Source of the DNA: Prevotella sp.
GTDB lineage: Bacteria > Bacteroidota > Bacteroidia > Bacteroidales > Bacteroidaceae
Direction: 5' to 3'
Assembly (NCBI GenBank): GCA_016285075.1
Contig: JAEEQB010000005.1
Location: forward strand, 1-64,000
DNA: 64,000 nt
Each line of letters begins with the position of its first letter. The first letter of the stretch is position 1. A model generated the notes under the pieces. The model worked only from the letters and a program-made list of their open reading frames with translations, searched no databases and was not told where the DNA came from. This document shows, piece after piece, positions 15,639-24,555 of this stretch. A program made the position numbers and the translations under genes.

Positions 15639-18600
15639 TTATCTTTCCAGCACTTCCTGCAAATAGATGGCATCAAGGCTCCAAAGAGCTGCATCGTTGG
15701 TAGACAGACCGTTCCACTCGTCAATTGGAGCCGCCACTTCGGGAGGCAGTATCTTACGGATGCTGAACTGGGGTGCCGCCTCGTGCTCAATGCGGCTCCA
15801 TAGGTCGTTCCAGGTCTCTGCAGCCAACTGTGGGGAACGCGTCTGCCACGCTGCATAGGCCATGAGTCTGCGGACGGGGAAGCGGTTGCGTGAGATTTCC
15901 GAGGCCATCTGCTTGTAGCGCCTGGCATGATCGAGCCATACGGGCTGGAATTGTCGGCGAGTAGCTTCTGGGATGATGGTCAGCATTTCGTTCATCACCT
16001 CAAATCCGCCCATAATGGTGGCAAGGTGGTTGGTATTTTTCCTCTGTGTATCACCCTCATAAGTGATTAATCCCGTATCGGGGTAGTAACCCAAGGCTTT
16101 GTTTCCAGTAAACAAGCCGTCGGACAGCCGTGAGATACTTTGCAGCCCATTGCATATCTTATCCAAGTAGTATTTATTCCCTGTCCGTTCCCATTCTGTC
16201 ATCCAATTGCCTGCGTATGCCAGCCAATCAGGACCGATACGCAGCCGTGCAGGTGCAGAACAGGGAAACATTGAGCGAGGCTCCGCCAGACGCATGGGAT
16301 CCAGATGATAGAGCAAGGTGTCGGCATCGGTCTGTGCATGCATCAGGTCACCAGTCCGCTCATCACAGGTGAGATAATAATAGAACCGTAGGAACGCGGA
16401 CTGCGAGATGCGTGCCTCCTTGGCTCCGCAACCCCAGTGGCTGACATTATGGCGTGAACCTAAGGGTGCGAAGGGCCCTAAATGGTAAGTATCCACCTCG
16501 GCATTGTGACGTGTCATTGCTTCAGCCATTTGCCAAACGTCCTTACGGCTTGTACGCAGGAACGAATACCAGAGCCACATGGGCGTTGCCAGCTCAGTGT
16601 TGTCCCAGGCATAGCCTCCTACATCGTATTGCCAGGAATGGCGCACAGGGTCGTAGGCATGCATCAGGTCTCCGTAGTTCCAGAATCCGTACCATTTGTG
16701 CTGCTCTATGGCATTACGGTAGAATTCCAGGTATTCACTCAGACGGCGCTCCACATGGGAAGAATCAGCCTTAGGCAGGCTCCATAATCCGAAAGCCTGC
16801 TTCTGATGCAGGTATTCCGGTGTGGGAAGCAAGAGAGCATCGTGGACTATCTGTGCGGCAGTGGCAGCAACTTGTGGCTTGCCTGGATAGCCCGTCTGAG
16901 GGAACAGCCAGAGCACCGAGGTGCGGGCAATGCCATAAGGTGAGCTCATGCCTGGCTGCACATCCTCATAACTGGCCTGAAGGCTGTGGGCAATGGTGTC
17001 GTAGTGGCATAGGTTCATCGGTTCTGCCTCAGGGCTCCACATCCAAGCGGTGACTGCTGCTTCTTCATTGCGGGCCTGGTCTATCTGTAACGTGGAGGGA
17101 TAGGACTGCCAGAAGTCCTTCAGCCCCACGCCTAATCCTCCGCTGGCGTCACCCACGAAAGCATAGCCGGGAGCCCGTTGCCCTGTAAACGTACCTATCC
17201 ATGGTGAAGCCGACGTTGCCCGTTTGCGAACGGAAAAGCTGTTATCAGTCAGCTGTGACAGACGGTAACCGTCCCACGCAGCCCAATTGTCCAATAACTG
17301 CCGGTCTATTGCATTGAAAGATTCATAGGCAGCAATACGTTCTCCCTGAAGCTGCCTGCGCTCTGCCTGCGGATCTGACAGCCAGCGACGTCCTGTCAAG
17401 GGTTGGACGGGTTCAGCCCAAACACCGTCGCCATTATCAGTGGCAAAGGCGACATGACGATTGTACAGTTCATCGCGAAGAGGAACGTTGAACCGGATGC
17501 CTAATGAGGAAATATTGTCACGGTGCTCGTCGCCATCGTAGACAAAGGAATGGACGAGTTTCACTTGTTCCGATCCCTTCCAGAAATACAGGCGGAGGGT
17601 AAAAGGCAGACACTGACGTTTTTCGTTAGACAGATGGTGTCCTTCCACCTTGACTACTGCAGATACATTGCCCGAACGTTCCAAGACGACAGTATCGATC
17701 TGAGAGACAAGTGGCACTTCTTTTTCAACAAGTGGCATTCCTGGTTCGTCAAGTGGCTCTTTAGATTCGTTATGTGGTTCTTTATAATTAAAGGATGCCA
17801 CTAACCATGCACTGCCTCCGACACGCACTCCGTCCAGTATAAGGCTGTCGAGGATGTTACTTCCTTTGCGAGGCAAATAGGCTTTCATGCGGCCTGTGCC
17901 AATTTGCAGTTGTGTGTCAGTAACTCGTGTATCCATCCGGTTCTGTTCCTTGCCTTTTTTGCTGTTCATCCGAAAGGACAAATCATCAGAGGGAGACGCC
18001 ACAGTAGATACTCCAGCCCACTTCACAGAGCCGTCAGGCCATCGGGCATTCACCCAACAGTCGAATCGATCTGTATTGCTTACCTCCCGCAATTCACCTG
18101 GAGCAAAGGGAATACCAAAACTCACAGGTTGCGGGTTGGAGGGAGTTTTCCCGATCCAATGCAGGGGAATGCCAGTCTTGAAAGAATACTGCCCGATAGG
18201 CATGATTCGGAAGTTGGTGATACGGATACGAGACCAAGTAGTACGGAAGCCAAACCATCCCTCCGTCAGCGGCTGAGGGTCGAGATAGCTGACAATTGGC
18301 TCTCCGTCGATTGTCATGGTGGTGCGTCCTACTGCACTTTCTATCCGGATATGATACCAATGGTTGGCCTTCAGCAGGTGTTTCGTGTCGGTATATTCTT
18401 TCAGGATGGCAGGTCTATAACCGGTACTGTCCACTCCCCGTGCGTCACCCGTATATCGACGGAAGCGGGTGGTGGTGTTGCTGTTGCCACCATAGCCTAG
18501 ATAATACATCTGCAGGGTGTAGCAGCGCGTGAAGATACCACTGCGCCACCCGGCACGAGCCCAGATGTCTTTTGCCTCAGGGTCTGAAGCCAGCCAGAAC

Positions 18601-18890
18601 ACATTCATGTCGCTCAAACGGTCACCGTTTCGGCCTTCGTCCAACACACACACGTCATATTCCACTGCTATATCAGCTTTCAGCTTTTCCTTTCGCCACA
18701 GTGTGAGACCCTTTGGCGACAACACCTCTGCAGTATCACTACGGAAAGACACCGTATAGTCAGACGATTCCGACTCTACCCGCCAGTACTTTTTGAACTG
18801 CCGGGCATCCAGTCCTGATTCAGCAGCCGCAGTGACTGCCGTCAGGAACAGCAGGAGAAGGAGTCTAGAAATGCGTGCTGCCATCGTCAT
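15639..18890 (-). CDS. Exo-rhamnogalacturonan lyase-like (PL26-type) secreted enzyme with N-terminal DUF6250
   Basis: 1083 residues with a signal peptide (LLLLLFLTAVTAAAES). Residues about 30-230 form a jelly-roll, DUF6250-like (NVFWLASDPEAKDIWARAG, HWYHIRIESAVGRTTMTIDG). From about 235, HWIGKTPSNPQPVSFGIPF and WPDGSVKWAGVS match the first domain of PcRGLX/YetA-like proteins; a long catalytic region follows with KDFWQSYPSTLQID, WMWSPEAEPMNL, LWLFPQTG and WHIR-type aromatic blocks, then an (alpha/alpha)-rich C-terminus. Family PL26 cleaves rhamnogalacturonan-I from the chain end by beta-elimination, so pectin degradation is likely; activity is inferred. No susC/D partner is directly adjacent. 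Confidence 0.7.
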   Translation of the reverse strand: MTMAARISRLLLLLFLTAVTAAAESGLDARQFKKYWRVESESSDYTVSFRSDTAEVLSPKGLTLWRKEKLKADIAVEYDVCVLDEGRNGDRLSDMNVFWLASDPEAKDIWARAGWRSGIFTRCYTLQMYYLGYGGNSNTTTRFRRYTGDARGVDSTGYRPAILKEYTDTKHLLKANHWYHIRIESAVGRTTMTIDGEPIVSYLDPQPLTEGWFGFRTTWSRIRITNFRIMPIGQYSFKTGIPLHWIGKTPSNPQPVSFGIPFAPGELREVSNTDRFDCWVNARWPDGSVKWAGVSTVASPSDDLSFRMNSKKGKEQNRMDTRVTDTQLQIGTGRMKAYLPRKGSNILDSLILDGVRVGGSAWLVASFNYKEPHNESKEPLDEPGMPLVEKEVPLVSQIDTVVLERSGNVSAVVKVEGHHLSNEKRQCLPFTLRLYFWKGSEQVKLVHSFVYDGDEHRDNISSLGIRFNVPLRDELYNRHVAFATDNGDGVWAEPVQPLTGRRWLSDPQAERRQLQGERIAAYESFNAIDRQLLDNWAAWDGYRLSQLTDNSFSVRKRATSASPWIGTFTGQRAPGYAFVGDASGGLGVGLKDFWQSYPSTLQIDQARNEEAAVTAWMWSPEAEPMNLCHYDTIAHSLQASYEDVQPGMSSPYGIARTSVLWLFPQTGYPGKPQVAATAAQIVHDALLLPTPEYLHQKQAFGLWSLPKADSSHVERRLSEYLEFYRNAIEQHKWYGFWNYGDLMHAYDPVRHSWQYDVGGYAWDNTELATPMWLWYSFLRTSRKDVWQMAEAMTRHNAEVDTYHLGPFAPLGSRHNVSHWGCGAKEARISQSAFLRFYYYLTCDERTGDLMHAQTDADTLLYHLDPMRLAEPRSMFPCSAPARLRIGPDWLAYAGNWMTEWERTGNKYYLDKICNGLQSISRLSDGLFTGNKALGYYPDTGLITYEGDTQRKNTNHLATIMGGFEVMNEMLTIIPEATRRQFQPVWLDHARRYKQMASEISRNRFPVRRLMAYAAWQTRSPQLAAETWNDLWSRIEHEAAPQFSIRKILPPEVAAPIDEWNGLSTNDAALWSLDAIYLQEVLER

Positions 18891-18974
18891 TGAATATTGA
18901 TATGTCAGTAGGAATAGCTTCAGGGTTGAACCGCATACTCATAGCCTGTTTTTGATGTTTTGTTTCTGTGTCAG

Positions 18975-19583
18975 CTAATATTCGAAGTCAAAGGAGAGCT
19001 GTCCGTCCCCCAAAAGATTGTAGCTTTTACGATGGAATGGGGTAATTCCGAACTCCTTGATGGCCTGACGATGTTTTTTCGTGGGATAGCCTTTGTTGCG
19101 TTGCCAGTCATACTGAGGGTACTGCACGGCTAACTCGTTCATGTAGTCGTCGCGATAGGTCTTTGCCAGGATGGAGGCTGCTGCAATAGCCATATACTTA
19201 CCGTCGCCCTTGACAATAGTGGTATAAGGTACTTTCTGATAGGGCTTGAATCGGTTGCCGTCGACGATGATGGCTTCAGGGCGGACGGAGAGCTTGTCGA
19301 GGGCACGGTGCATAGCCAGGATGGAGGCGTTAAGGATGTTGATCTTGTCGATTTCCTCGGCAGTAACGATACCTACTGCCCAGCTGACGGCATCGCGTTC
19401 TATCTGCTGGCGCAGTTCGTAGCGTCGATGTTCCGTGAGCTGTTTTGAATCGTTGAGCAGCGGGTTCTCGTATCCATCAGGCAGGATGACTGCAGCAGCA
19501 TAGACGCTGCCAGCCAGGCAACCTCGTCCTGCCTCGTCGCAACCGGCCTCGACCATTCCTGTGTAATAATGACTTGCCAACAT
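18975..19583 (-). CDS. rnhB: Ribonuclease HII
   Basis: 202 residues. The N-terminus holds GCDEAGRGCLAGSVYAAAV, in which the conserved D-E pair of the DEAGRG motif coordinates the catalytic metals; further acidic residues are in AIIVDGNRF, and AAASILAKTYRDDYM is the last active-site block. RNase HII removes ribonucleotides misincorporated in DNA and RNA primers. The protein is of normal length. It follows sufS by 12 nt and looks co-transcribed with it. Confidence 0.95.
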   Translation of the reverse strand: MLASHYYTGMVEAGCDEAGRGCLAGSVYAAAVILPDGYENPLLNDSKQLTEHRRYELRQQIERDAVSWAVGIVTAEEIDKINILNASILAMHRALDKLSVRPEAIIVDGNRFKPYQKVPYTTIVKGDGKYMAIAAASILAKTYRDDYMNELAVQYPQYDWQRNKGYPTKKHRQAIKEFGITPFHRKSYNLLGDGQLSFDFEY

Positions 19584-19595
19584 ATTTCCCTTTTT

Positions 19596-20837
19596 TTAGA
19601 ACATCTTGCTGACACGTTGGATACCGCTAACCAGCGTGTCAATTTCTTCCTTTGTATTGTAGAGGGCAAACGAGGCACGTACTGTTCCTTGAATGCCCAG
19701 ACGGTCCATCAAAGGCTGAGCACAATGGTGACCTGTCCGTACGGCTATTCCCAGACGATCGAGCAAGGTACCAAGATCCAGGTGGTGGATGTTGCCGACA
19801 TTGAACGACACTACCGCATCTTTCGGCGTGAGGTTGGGGGCAGAGAATGACGAGAGCTGTGGCCCGTAGATTCTCAGGCCGTCAATGGTCTGTAGCTGCT
19901 CCATGCAGTAGCGTGTCAATTCCTGCTCATGAGCCTTGACTGTATCAAGGCCTATGGAACAAAGGTAATTGATGGCAGTGGCCAGCCCGTGGGTGGCAAT
20001 ATAGTCGGGGGTTCCTGCCTCGAACTTAAAGGGCAGGCGTTCGAAGGTGGTCTTCTCCCACGTCACGCGGTCTATCATCTCACCGCCTCCCTGATAGGGT
20101 GGTAGTTTCTCCAGCCACTCCTCCTTGCCATAGAGCACGCCTATGCCCGTCGGACCGTACATCTTATGGCCGCTGAACGCCAGGAAGTCGCAGTCCATCT
20201 GCTGTACGTCAAGCTGCATGTGAGGAGCACTCTGTGCCGCATCCACCAAAACAGGTATGCCGTGTCTGTGTGCTGCCTGGATGATCTGTTCCACGGGATT
20301 GACGGTTCCTAGGACATTGCTCACATGAGCCACGCTGACGAGCCGTGTATTCTCTGTCAGACATGTCTCGATTTCGTCAAGGCAAAGCGTCCCCTCGTCG
20401 GTGATGGGCAGGTGTCTCACCACAATTCCCTTACGTTGTGCCTGCAGCTGCCAACTGACGATGTTGGAATGATGCTCCATGTCAGTGACCAGCACCTCGT
20501 CGCCAGTCTTCATCTGTGACTCGCAGAATGAGTAAGCCACCAAGTTGATGGCTTCCGTAGTTCCTCTGGTAAAGACAATCTCCTCCGTTTTCCGTGCGTT
20601 GATGAACTGCCGCACAGTCTCGCGTGCTGCTTCATGCAGATCAGTGGCCTGCTGCGACAGGTAATGGACACCGCGGTGGACATTGGCATTGACGTTGAGG
20701 TATTCATCTCGCATGGCATCGAGCACGCAGAGTGGCTTCTGCGTGGTGGCAGCATTGTCAAGATAGACCAAGGGGCGGTTGTAGACCGTCCGTGAGAGAA
20801 TGGGGAAGTCCTCCCTTACCTTATTTATATTATACAT
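19596..20837 (-). CDS. sufS: Cysteine desulfurase SufS
   Basis: 413 residues, PLP-dependent class V aminotransferase fold. FSGHKMYGPTGIGVLYG contains the PLP Lys; RTGHHCAQPLMDRLG contains the active-site Cys that carries the persulfide, in the SufS/Group II arrangement; DMEHHSN binds cofactor. It supplies sulfur to the SufBCD scaffold. It is separated from sufC/D by about 8 kb of unrelated genes, and lies 3 nt after the M16 peptidase gene and 12 nt before rnhB. Confidence 0.94.
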   Translation of the reverse strand: MYNINKVREDFPILSRTVYNRPLVYLDNAATTQKPLCVLDAMRDEYLNVNANVHRGVHYLSQQATDLHEAARETVRQFINARKTEEIVFTRGTTEAINLVAYSFCESQMKTGDEVLVTDMEHHSNIVSWQLQAQRKGIVVRHLPITDEGTLCLDEIETCLTENTRLVSVAHVSNVLGTVNPVEQIIQAAHRHGIPVLVDAAQSAPHMQLDVQQMDCDFLAFSGHKMYGPTGIGVLYGKEEWLEKLPPYQGGGEMIDRVTWEKTTFERLPFKFEAGTPDYIATHGLATAINYLCSIGLDTVKAHEQELTRYCMEQLQTIDGLRIYGPQLSSFSAPNLTPKDAVVSFNVGNIHHLDLGTLLDRLGIAVRTGHHCAQPLMDRLGIQGTVRASFALYNTKEEIDTLVSGIQRVSKMF

Positions 20838-20840
20838 CGT

Positions 20841-22082
20841 TTACTTGTATATCAATGTTATTATCTTGCCGGGTACGAACAGTTGCCGGGCAACCTGTTG
20901 AATTTGTTCAGCCGTAATGTCATCAATACGTGCCATAAGCTGGTCAAGGTTACGTTCCCATCCATAATGAAGGAAGCTCTTGCTGAAGTCCAGTGCAAAT
21001 TGTTCGCGGTTGTCGCAGGCGATGGCCAGCTGTCCCTTCAGCTGCATCTTGGCTTTCCTCAGCTGGCTGGCTGTCAGCGCTTCCTGCATCACGATGTCCA
21101 GTTCCTGCCTCACCAGTTCACGGCAGCGTTCTATGTCTTCCGCATCGCAACCGAAGTATACACTCCAGAATCCCGTGTCGGAATAGGTTGTCATATTGCT
21201 TTCCACGGTATACACCAACCCGTACTTCTCCCTCAGCAGCAGGTTCAGCCGGGCGTTCATACCCGGTCCTCCTAAGATATTATTCAGCAGATAGAGAGGC
21301 ATCCGTCGCTCATCATGGTATCCGAAGGTTCGTGTGCCTAACAGAACATGAGCCTGATGCGTGTTGCGATGGCGGGTAATGGTGGAGGGAGAGGAAGTGG
21401 AGAGCGGACTGCCACTGGGTTCTGGCATGTCTTTTCTAGGTCCGTCCATTCTATCCAATCCATTCAAGTTGTCCAGGACTTCCTCAAAAGCCACACTGCC
21501 GTAGACAAAAAAGATGGCATTGTCGCGCCGGTAGCCGCGGTGTGTGAAGCGCAAGGCATCGGCAGTAGTATATGTTCTCAGCTGGTCGGCTTCACCCAGG
21601 ATGTTGTGTCCTAAAGGATGATCTTTGAACAGGATATTCTCAAACTCATCATAGATCAGTTCGGCAGGCGAATCATTGTAGCTCTCTATCTCATCGCAGA
21701 TGACCTCTATCTCCTTGTCTATCTCTTCCTGTGGGTATTGGCTGTGGAACACGATATCGGTCAGCAGGTCTGCTGCCTCCATGAAGTGGTCTTTCAGTAC
21801 AGCTGCATAGAACGTAGTGCTTTCCTTGTTGGTATAGGCATTCAGTTCACCACCCAGTTCCTCCAAGGTATTGATTACTTGCAAGGCTGTCCTCCGTTCT
21901 GTGCCTTTGAAGGTGACATGTTCGCAGAAGTGTGCCAGACCTTCCTCACCCGGCAGTTCATGACGTGTGCCAGCCGCTATCTGGTAGCCGCAGTAGACCA
22001 CGGGCGACACCGATGGCAGGTGAATCACCCGCAGACCGGAGGGGAGTGTAGCTGTGTTGTACTTCATTTCCCAGTCCTTCAT
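20841..22082 (-). CDS. M16-family zinc metallopeptidase
   Basis: The ORF track starts far upstream (22214) inside the preceding gene; the ATG at 22082 (MKDWEMKYNTATLPSG) overlaps that gene's TAA as TAATG and gives 413 residues, normal for a single-subunit M16B peptidase. The inverted zinc motif HFCEH is at about residue 54, with the distal Glu in a downstream ExxxE segment (EVICDEIESYN). The C-terminal domain has RxxxLLLREKYGLVYTVES. Such proteins degrade peptides or process precursors, in Bacteroidota usually cytoplasmic or periplasmic; no signal peptide is seen here. Confidence 0.85.
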   Translation of the reverse strand: MKDWEMKYNTATLPSGLRVIHLPSVSPVVYCGYQIAAGTRHELPGEEGLAHFCEHVTFKGTERRTALQVINTLEELGGELNAYTNKESTTFYAAVLKDHFMEAADLLTDIVFHSQYPQEEIDKEIEVICDEIESYNDSPAELIYDEFENILFKDHPLGHNILGEADQLRTYTTADALRFTHRGYRRDNAIFFVYGSVAFEEVLDNLNGLDRMDGPRKDMPEPSGSPLSTSSPSTITRHRNTHQAHVLLGTRTFGYHDERRMPLYLLNNILGGPGMNARLNLLLREKYGLVYTVESNMTTYSDTGFWSVYFGCDAEDIERCRELVRQELDIVMQEALTASQLRKAKMQLKGQLAIACDNREQFALDFSKSFLHYGWERNLDQLMARIDDITAEQIQQVARQLFVPGKIITLIYK

Positions 22083-22918
22083 TAGAAACTCTGCAGCCAT
22101 GCCTTCAGGTTGAACACCATCTCGTAGTGGTGGTCGAACGATTCGCGATAGCCCCATCCGTGACCTCCGGTAGGATAGACATAGAGTGAGGCTGGCACAT
22201 CGTGGCGCAGACATTCTGTATAGAAGCTCACGCCGTTGGTTGGCATCACCAGGTCATCATCATCGCTCAGTGCCACAAAGGCACGTGGAGTGACACGTGT
22301 CACCTGCAGGTCGCTGCTGTACTGCTGCTCCAACCGTTTCATCTGTTTCTTCGAATGTTCGGTACCGAGGAAGTTGTCGTGCGACCCGCGGTGCGTATGG
22401 TCAGGCATCATCGTGATGACAGGGTACATTAGTATCTGGAAGTTGGGAGCATCTTCGCCAGTGGTCAGGGTGGCAACAATAGATGCCAGATGGCCACCTG
22501 CCGAAAAGCCCATGATGCCTACCTGGTTCGGGTCAATGTTCCAGTTCGCAGCATTGCGACGCACCATGTGAAGCGCCTCCTTGGCGTCGCTCATAGGGAT
22601 AGTAGGGTTACCATGAGGCATTCTGTACTTCAATACTATCACGGCAATACCCTGGCTGTTGAAGAAGGGTGCCCAGTCGTGGCCTTCGTGGTCAATGGCC
22701 AAGAACCCATAGCCTCCACCAGGGCAGATGACCACGGCACGTCCCGTAGCCTTCTTCTTGTTGGGCAGATAGATTGTCACTTTGGCCGTGTCCGTAGCCA
22801 CGCCATTGGTATTGGGTGCTCCGTTGGCCCAGAGGTTATACGTTGCGCCTTTCTGTGCGCTGGCTGTCAGCGCGGTGGCAGTTATCACCATCAGCATCAA
22901 TATCTTGATTATCTTCAT
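22082..22918 (-). CDS. Secreted alpha/beta hydrolase (esterase/acetylxylan-esterase-like)
   Basis: ATG at 22918 gives a signal peptide (MKIIKILMLMVITATALTASAQ) and 278 residues; the track start adds 15 residues. The oxyanion-hole motif VICPGGGY, nucleophile elbow GFSAGGH and catalytic His in GGHGWGYR are present, with a DDDDLVMPTNG acid segment. The family (BD-FAE-like/alpha-beta hydrolase 3) includes xylan acetyl- and feruloyl-esterases. It heads the hydrolase / M16 / sufS / rnhB run and has its own promoter. It is next to, but divided by a terminator from, the SusCDE operon, so a linked role in glycan breakdown is plausible. Confidence 0.78.
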   Translation of the reverse strand: MKIIKILMLMVITATALTASAQKGATYNLWANGAPNTNGVATDTAKVTIYLPNKKKATGRAVVICPGGGYGFLAIDHEGHDWAPFFNSQGIAVIVLKYRMPHGNPTIPMSDAKEALHMVRRNAANWNIDPNQVGIMGFSAGGHLASIVATLTTGEDAPNFQILMYPVITMMPDHTHRGSHDNFLGTEHSKKQMKRLEQQYSSDLQVTRVTPRAFVALSDDDDLVMPTNGVSFYTECLRHDVPASLYVYPTGGHGWGYRESFDHHYEMVFNLKAWLQSF

Positions 22919-22948
22919 ATCTTTGTTGTCGTTTATCGTAATCTGCGT

Positions 22949-22957
22949 GCAAAGATA
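22949..22957 (-). promoter_or_regulatory. -7 box for the hydrolase/M16/sufS run
   Basis: TATCTTTGC on the minus strand, 31 nt before the signal-peptide ATG at 22918; no perfect TTTG at -33. Confidence 0.45.
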
Positions 22958-22996
22958 GTGCATTTTTTTGAAAACGCCAAAAGGCTATAAAGAAAA

Positions 22997-23025
22997 CTGT
23001 CCCGAGCCTATATGACTCGGGACAG
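22997..23025 (-). terminator. Terminator of the susCDE-like operon
   Basis: CTGTCCCGAG-(9-nt loop)-CTCGGGACAG, perfect 10-bp stem followed on the minus strand by TTTTCTTT; 25 nt after the SusE/F-like stop codon. Confidence 0.85.
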
Positions 23026-23050
23026 AATCTATGAATAATCAGGGGAACGG

Positions 23051-24526
23051 TTACTTAGCCTTGAAGTGCCAGTAAGTAGCTTCAGCCCAGTTGCCCAGGC
23101 CACCGAAGTCGCCACCGTCAGGATAGACAAGGCACATCTTGCTGTTGGTCAGGTAAACTACCTCGAACTTGGTAGGCATCTTACCGCCAGAGTTGATTTC
23201 GAACGGCCACAGTATGGTGCCTTCTGTCGTATTCAGGTCAGCCACCTTCCAAGCATTACCCTCAACGACATCGAACGAATAAGTTCCTTTCTTGATCACA
23301 CTGCCGTCGTTTCCATGACGAGTGATGTTGCCCTCAGCATCGAGTGTGAAGTAAGCATTCGGACCCTCGTCGCCATTCAGTGCACCGGTGTTGCTGTGGT
23401 TGGTCTGACCGGCAAATTCCTCCTCGGCCACAACACCCCACCACTGGCCTTCGTGTGTCATACCGACCTTTGCACCGTCACCGCCGCAGTAACCCATATT
23501 ACCCCATACGGTGTTGGTTCCATCGTAATCCCATGTCCAGTCCTTGGCAGCAGTCTTGCCATAGCCAACGGCCATACCTTCGATGTCTGTAGAACTCTTG
23601 AAATGCCAGAACGAAGCTTCGCCCCAACCGCCTTGTGAACCACCATCAGGATAAACGAGACACATCTTGTCGGCAGTCAGGTACACAATCTCGTAGGCAC
23701 CGGGAACGTTACCGCCAGAGTTGATTTCGTACGGCCACAGGATGGCCTTGGTCTTCAAGACGCCGAGTTTCCAGTTCTCGCTATCGTAAGCACCGGTATA
23801 GCCTTCCACAGAGTAGGCATCCTTGCGGATTTCGTTACCATCCTTGTCATAGACTGTGGAGTTGCCGTCCTCGTCCATCACGAAGTAAGCATTGATGCTC
23901 TCATCGCCGTGAGCCGAATTGTCGGGCGTATGTCCCAGCTGATTCATAAACTCGCTCAGTTCGCCATTTTCGTCAAGGCCTACGCCCCACCACTTACCAT
24001 TGGCTTCGAGAGCAACGGACTCGCCGGTGCCGGGCTTGTAACCCATGTTACCCCAAACCTCTCCGAGGCTGGTATCCCACGTCCAGGTCTTCTTGCCATA
24101 AGCATCGGAAGCCAGGAGACGGATTTCGGGGTCAAGATCCTGTTTCACGAAAACATTATAGGTCTTAGTGACCTTTGTCTCGGAACCGTCAGTATTGACG
24201 ACACGTGCATAGAACGTCTGGTTGGGATCGCTACCACGTTTGGGCGCGATAACAAAGTCGCCGCTGCAGCCGTGAGCCAGCACATTCTCTTCACCACTGG
24301 ATGCGATGTTGTAGAATGACACTTCGGTAGCAGGGCTGGTGGTATAGTGGAAGTAGTTTCCATCGGCAGCGGGATTGCCGTTTGCATCGGTCTGGGTAAT
24401 TGTCAGACATCCGTTCAGTGCCGACTCCGAGACCATGTTCAGTTCCAAGTCTTTCGATTCCTTCTCGGGATCGCACGCTGTTAGGACGGCCAGACCCATT
24501 GCGAATAATAATATTGTTTTTTTCAT
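23051..24526 (-). CDS. SusE/SusF-like surface glycan-binding lipoprotein with duplicated domain
   Basis: 491 residues; lipobox AVLTACDPE (Cys 18). After an Ig-like N-terminal part (about 25-130) two homologous units of about 165 residues follow. Landmarks repeat in each: WTWD...WGNMGY, GxWWGVxxEE/DENGE, NAYFxxDxxGN, ILWPxEINSGG, KMCLVYPDGG and WHFK. Tandem C-terminal glycan-binding modules are characteristic of SusE/SusF proteins, which hold polysaccharide at the cell surface. It is the third gene of the susC-susD operon (29 nt after susD). The duplication is read directly; the ligand is unknown. Confidence 0.82.
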   Translation of the reverse strand: MKKTILLFAMGLAVLTACDPEKESKDLELNMVSESALNGCLTITQTDANGNPAADGNYFHYTTSPATEVSFYNIASSGEENVLAHGCSGDFVIAPKRGSDPNQTFYARVVNTDGSETKVTKTYNVFVKQDLDPEIRLLASDAYGKKTWTWDTSLGEVWGNMGYKPGTGESVALEANGKWWGVGLDENGELSEFMNQLGHTPDNSAHGDESINAYFVMDEDGNSTVYDKDGNEIRKDAYSVEGYTGAYDSENWKLGVLKTKAILWPYEINSGGNVPGAYEIVYLTADKMCLVYPDGGSQGGWGEASFWHFKSSTDIEGMAVGYGKTAAKDWTWDYDGTNTVWGNMGYCGGDGAKVGMTHEGQWWGVVAEEEFAGQTNHSNTGALNGDEGPNAYFTLDAEGNITRHGNDGSVIKKGTYSFDVVEGNAWKVADLNTTEGTILWPFEINSGGKMPTKFEVVYLTNSKMCLVYPDGGDFGGLGNWAEATYWHFKAK

Positions 24527-24555
24527 ATTGCTATTCTCTGTTTAAGTTTGGTAAA

